Source of the DNA: Angelakisella sp.
GTDB lineage: Bacteria; Bacillota; Clostridia; Oscillospirales; Ruminococcaceae
Assembly (NCBI GenBank): GCA_022795575.1
Contig: JAAWGY010000087.1
Location: 1-8,443 of the forward strand
Length of the DNA: 8,443 nucleotides
Direction of reading: 5' to 3'
Made by a program: the position numbers and the translations under genes. The notes beneath the pieces are model-generated. The model was given only the letters and a program-made list of their open reading frames with translations, ran no database searches and was not told where the DNA came from. This document shows positions 6,379 to 8,443 of this stretch, one piece after another (the stretch's first letter is position 1; the number at the start of each line of letters is the position of its first letter).

Positions 6379-6571
6379 GTCCTGCCAAAACCGGCCGTGA
6401 GCAACCCACCACAACCCCACCCACCCGGGGGCCCCGCGCCACCCTGCAAACACCGCAACCACAGGCCGGTAACGAGCCTGCCCCCGGGCGGGGACAGCGC
6501 TCCCCACCCGCCTGCCCCTCCGGAGAGGCCGCAGGGCGGCCAAATCCGGAGCCGGGCCACCTATCCCACGC
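6379..6571 (+). other. Non-coding spacer with C-rich tract and further hairpins
   Basis: No credible gene. Positions 6402-6426 are almost only C and A with no G, a composition seen in Rho-loading sites. CCGGCC (6391-6396) can pair with GGCCGG (6464-6469) around this tract. Further hairpins are CGGGcGGGGA/TCCCCaCCCG (6485-6494 with 6501-6510, one mismatch), the palindrome CTCCGGAG (6518-6525) and GGCCGC-AGG-GCGGCC (6527-6541). The last resembles the first module of the repeat family. Together with copy A this separates the binding-protein gene from the permease by 382 bases. An attenuating or RNA-processing role is a guess. Confidence 0.5.
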
Positions 6572-6602
6572 TTACTACGGTTGTGAGAGAAGACCGTAAT
6601 AA
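6572..6602 (+). promoter_or_regulatory. AT-rich dyad upstream of the binding-protein gene
   Basis: TTAcTACGGT (6572-6581) is inverted as ACCGTAaTAA (6593-6602), nine paired positions with one mismatch and an 11-base centre. It marks a sharp switch from G/C-rich hairpins to AT-rich DNA, 45 bases before the lipoprotein start. It may be an operator or an mRNA 5' structure. It does not resemble the CGAAA-type sites near 2224 and 2444. Confidence 0.4.
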
Positions 6603-6647
6603 GGAATAAAGCAGAACCCAAACGCTTTCAGTAAAGGAGAAAAACTT

Positions 6648-7760
6648 ATGAGAAAATTTCTCGCTATCCTGATGACCTTGTCCATTGTGGCTGCCATGTC
6701 CGCCTGCGGCGGCAGCCCCGCCCCTGCCTCTCCGGCGCCCGCCCCCACTCCCTCCTCTGACGCCGGCTCCCCGGCTCCCGCGCCCACCCCGGAGCCTGCC
6801 ACCACCGACATCGGCAAGAGCCTGGTGCTGTACTCCTCCATGACCGAGAACGACCTGAACGGCCTCATCGAGACCTTCAACGAGATGTACCCCGACTGCG
6901 AGGTCGAGGTGGTCAACGGCTCTGCCGGCGAGCTGACCGCCCGTATCACCGCCGAGGCGGGCAACCCCCAGGGGGACATCATGTGGGGTGCTCTTTCCAA
7001 CAGCGACGGCGACACCCACAAGGACATCTTCGAGCACTGGCTCAGCGACTACGAGGCGGACATCATCCCTACCTACCAGTCCAACAACGGCTTCTACAAC
7101 CTGGACCACCTCTCCACCTGCGTTTTCTGCGTCAACACCGACCTGGAGAAGGAGCTGGGCATTGAGATCAAGGGCTACGCTGACCTGCTGGATCCCAAGC
7201 TCAACGGCAAGATCGTCTTCTCCGATCCCAACTCCTCCTCTGCTGCCTGGAACAACGTTTGCAACATTATGTCTGTTTACGGCAACGACAGCGACGAGGC
7301 CTGGAATTTCATTGAGGGGCTGATGAAGAACAAGCTCACCATTTCCACCTCCTCCTCTGTTTGCTTCAAGAGTGTTGAGACGGGCGAATACGCGGTAGGT
7401 CTTACCTACGAGGACGGTGTTGCTCCTCTGCTGAAGTCCGGGGCTACCAATGTCCGGATGGTATACCCTGAGGAGGGCACCTCTGCTTCCGCTTTTGGCT
7501 GCGCTGTTATCAAGGGGGCACCTCATCCGGAGGCTGCCAAGGCGATGGTGAACCTGCTGATGAGTGCTGAGGGCCAGGATGCTATCGGCTCCAAGCTGGG
7601 CACACTGCGGATGACCAACTCCAAGGCTACCTTTGAGACTCCTTACCTGCCCAAGACTGCTGATGTTAAGTGGGTAGACCGGGATGTGGAGTGGTGCACC
7701 GAGAACAAGGCGGCTGTGCTGGAGAAGTGGAACACCCTGTGGGCTTCCATTAACGGCTAA
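6648..7760 (+). CDS. ABC transporter substrate-binding lipoprotein (FbpA/AfuA-like)
   Basis: A 370-residue extracellular lipoprotein that would deliver the cargo to the permease. Residues 1-20 form a signal peptide (MRKF then a hydrophobic stretch) ending in lipobox MSAC with Cys20 the lipidation site. Residues 21-53 are a Pro/Ala/Ser/Thr linker spanning the cell wall. The rest is a type II periplasmic-binding fold: LVLYSSM at the mature start, EAGNPQGDIMWGA (a hallmark of this family), then DPNSSSAAW (193-201), STSSSVCF (233-240) and TYEDG (253-257), Ser- and acid-rich stretches placed where this class lines its ligand cleft. I see no clear iron-binding Tyr-Tyr pair. AAAGGAGA is 7 bases before the ATG. 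Third codon positions use more T in the second half than the neighbours do. Cargo is unknown; a phosphorylated sugar is my favoured inference. Confidence 0.92.
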   Translation: MRKFLAILMTLSIVAAMSACGGSPAPASPAPAPTPSSDAGSPAPAPTPEPATTDIGKSLVLYSSMTENDLNGLIETFNEMYPDCEVEVVNGSAGELTARITAEAGNPQGDIMWGALSNSDGDTHKDIFEHWLSDYEADIIPTYQSNNGFYNLDHLSTCVFCVNTDLEKELGIEIKGYADLLDPKLNGKIVFSDPNSSSAAWNNVCNIMSVYGNDSDEAWNFIEGLMKNKLTISTSSSVCFKSVETGEYAVGLTYEDGVAPLLKSGATNVRMVYPEEGTSASAFGCAVIKGAPHPEAAKAMVNLLMSAEGQDAIGSKLGTLRMTNSKATFETPYLPKTADVKWVDRDVEWCTENKAAVLEKWNTLWASING

Positions 7761-7820
7761 GCTGTATTCCAATTTTTCACTGCAAGCTTCTACTTCTCAT
7801 TTTTTCTCTCATTTCTGGAG

Positions 7821-7855
7821 AACCCCTGGGGATGTTGCAGTCCCCGGGGGTTTTT
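7821..7855 (+). terminator. Rho-independent terminator after the transporter operon
   Basis: AACCCCTGGGGA (7821-7832) pairs with TCCCCGGGGGTT (7841-7852), a 12-bp stem with one T-G pair and an 8-base loop, followed by a T-tract ending at 7855. It is 60 bases after the lipoprotein stop and is the expected operon end. Confidence 0.94.
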
Positions 7856-7876
7856 CCGCTTTTTGGGCAGCGCGGG

Positions 7877-7986
7877 GCCTGTCCGCCAAAGGCCCGCAGG
7901 GCGCTAAAGTTTGGGTCAAGCCTTTTCAAAGGCTTGCAGGTCCAGGGCAGAGCCCTGGTCGCTCGCCGCAGCGGGCGAAACGCCCC
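7877..7986 (+). repeat. Stacked-hairpin intergenic repeat, copy B
   Basis: A 110-base element with the same four hairpins as copy A: GCCC-GCA-GGGC, CAAGCCTTT/AAAGGCTTG (7917-7936), CCAGGGC-AGA-GCCCTGG (7942-7958) and CGCTCGC-CGCA-GCGGGCG (7960-7977). The last stem differs from copy A by a compensatory pair, a U-G for a U-A pair and one extra pair, with the CGCA loop kept. It begins 21 bases after the T-tract of the operon terminator. Confidence 0.92.
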
Positions 7987-8000
7987 AGGACGGCTATCAC

Positions 8001-8046
8001 AACGGCAGGGCTTGTGTTTTTGGCACAGGCCCTGCCGTTTTGTTGT
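8001..8046 (+). terminator. Long hairpin with T-rich tail (probable second terminator)
   Basis: AACGGCAGGGCTTGTG (8001-8016) pairs with CACAGGCCCTGCCGTT (8024-8039) over 16 bp with one T-G pair and a 7-base loop, then TTGTTGT follows. An outer GACGGC/GCCGTC pair (7989-7994 with 8049-8054) can extend it. The T-rich tail is on the plus-strand side, so it would back up the terminator at 7821. The tail is interrupted by G. Confidence 0.75.
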
Positions 8047-8101
8047 AGGCCGTCAGGCCGCGGTTCTTAACAGCTGCTTTTGGGTGGGGATGGGGGCTAT
8101 T

Positions 8102-8139
8102 GCGGGTTTGTAGCCGCCTGGCGGGGAAGCGCAAACCGC
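8102..8139 (+). repeat. Compound inverted repeat
   Basis: GCGGGTTTG (8102-8110) pairs with CAAACCGC (8132-8139) with one bulged base, enclosing CCGCC-T-GGCGG (8114-8124). No coding context. It may be one arm of a repeat element. Confidence 0.5.
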
Positions 8140-8167
8140 GGCCGGGGTTAGGAGTAGCCGCTATCTC

Positions 8168-8219
8168 CCCAAAACAGCCCGCCGCGCGCCGCAGGCGCTG
8201 GAGGCGGGCGCATTTTGGG
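8168..8219 (+). repeat. 52-base three-part inverted repeat
   Basis: Three nested stems share one axis: CCCAAAA/TTTTGGG (8168-8174 with 8213-8219), GCCCGCC/GGCGGGC (8177-8183 with 8203-8209) and GCGCC-GCA-GGCGC (8186-8198). They are separated by small internal loops. The design is RNA-like, but it could also be the palindromic core of a miniature repeat. No T-tract follows. Confidence 0.65.
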
Positions 8220-8370
8220 TTCACCGGCCTAAAGGCCTGTTGGTTAGCACCTTGCCTGTCCTTGCTGCGGAGGGCGTTTGCTGCTTTTTGTGTGGGGGTT
8301 GAGCTTGGTGGCCTTTCTTGGGCTGTACGTAACTGAAGATGTAGATTCCTTGACCGCCTACCCGGCGGGG
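8220..8370. other. Intergenic stretch without a credible gene
   Basis: With the elements at 8047-8219 this makes more than 300 bases without a gene. Short open frames here have no ribosome sites or recognisable protein sequence. The only local structure I see is GGCCT/AGGCC (8226-8230 with 8233-8237). No promoter with both consensus boxes was found. Confidence 0.6.
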
Positions 8371-8443
8371 GGTCACTTTCTGGTTCGCCAGAAAGTAACC
8401 AAAGAGCGACCAGGGCTGCGCCCTGGACCCGACGGCCAAAGGC
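8371..8443 (-). repeat. Hairpin plus partial stacked-hairpin repeat, copy D (runs off the right edge)
   Basis: A near-perfect inverted repeat spans 8371-8400: GGTcACTTTCTGG and CCAGAAAGTaACC around TTCG, 12 paired positions with one mismatch. Next to it, on the minus strand, lies the core shared with copies A-C: CCAGGGC/GCCCTGG (8410-8416 with 8420-8426) flanked by GGTC and GAGCGAC. The loop read on the minus strand is GCA, compared with AGA in A and B. The element runs off the window; any gene it follows would lie beyond 8443. Confidence 0.75.

Noticed and set aside
6581..6610. TTGTGA with a downstream AATAAA as a promoter of the binding-protein gene
   Set aside because: The best -10 candidates match the consensus poorly and the TTGTGA sits inside the dyad. 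A promoter here is plausible from base composition but not supported.
3487..7760. Ferric iron transporter as the firm identity of the ABC system
   Set aside because: The architecture is shared by iron, thiamine, polyamine, phosphonate and sugar-phosphate importers. No iron-binding Tyr pair is obvious in the lipoprotein and no iron-related gene is nearby.
6561..7772. 403-codon minus-strand open frame opposite the binding-protein gene
   Set aside because: Antisense shadow; the plus frame has signal peptide, lipobox and family motifs. Part of it would also cross the AT-rich dyad.
1..8443. CRISPR array, tRNA, rRNA, insertion sequence or defence system
   Set aside because: No regularly spaced short repeats with unique spacers, no tRNA arm motifs, no transposase or nuclease motifs. 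The repeats present are dispersed hairpin elements.

Overview
The window looks like chromosomal DNA from a high-GC Gram-positive anaerobe of the Clostridia, most likely a gut Oscillospiraceae-type organism. This is inferred from Shine-Dalgarno sites before every gene, TTG/GTG starts, consensus sigma-A promoters, a lipoprotein solute binder, strong G/C third-position bias and palindromic intergenic repeats. There is no marker gene, so the taxon is not certain. Six protein genes are convincing. No rRNA, tRNA, CRISPR array, transposase or phage gene was seen.

Layout. Positions 1-104 hold a hairpin-rich repeat (copy C). On the minus strand, a two-gene operon reads leftward: araD (L-ribulose-5-phosphate 4-epimerase, 2117-1422), then egsA/araM (sn-glycerol-1-phosphate dehydrogenase family, 1352-105). 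A divergent control region (2118-2499) has one good sigma-A promoter facing each way and two matching, inverted operator-like sites. On the plus strand follow a DeoR-family repressor (2500-3285), a palindrome-rich gap, an ABC transporter ATPase (3487-4596), a fused two-domain permease (4616-6265), a 382-base gap with repeat copy A and further hairpins, and a substrate-binding lipoprotein (6648-7760). Two hairpins with T tracts (7821-7855, 8001-8046) flank repeat copy B. Positions 8047-8443 have no credible gene but several large inverted repeats and the edge of a fourth repeat copy (D).

How it may work together. The transporter resembles the ferric/sugar-phosphate (FbpABC/AfuABC) class: FbpC/PotA-like ATPase, double-length permease and type II binding lipoprotein. 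DeoR regulators usually sense phosphorylated sugars, and both enzymes act on phosphorylated three- or five-carbon compounds. No sugar kinase or isomerase is present. My working inference is a cassette that imports an already phosphorylated sugar, polyol phosphate or glycerophosphate and feeds it to central metabolism under DeoR control. The substrate cannot be read from the sequence.

The most unusual non-coding signals are the stacked-hairpin repeat family, whose copies A, B and C lie in sense orientation 3' of genes and show compensatory stem changes, and the paired operator boxes.
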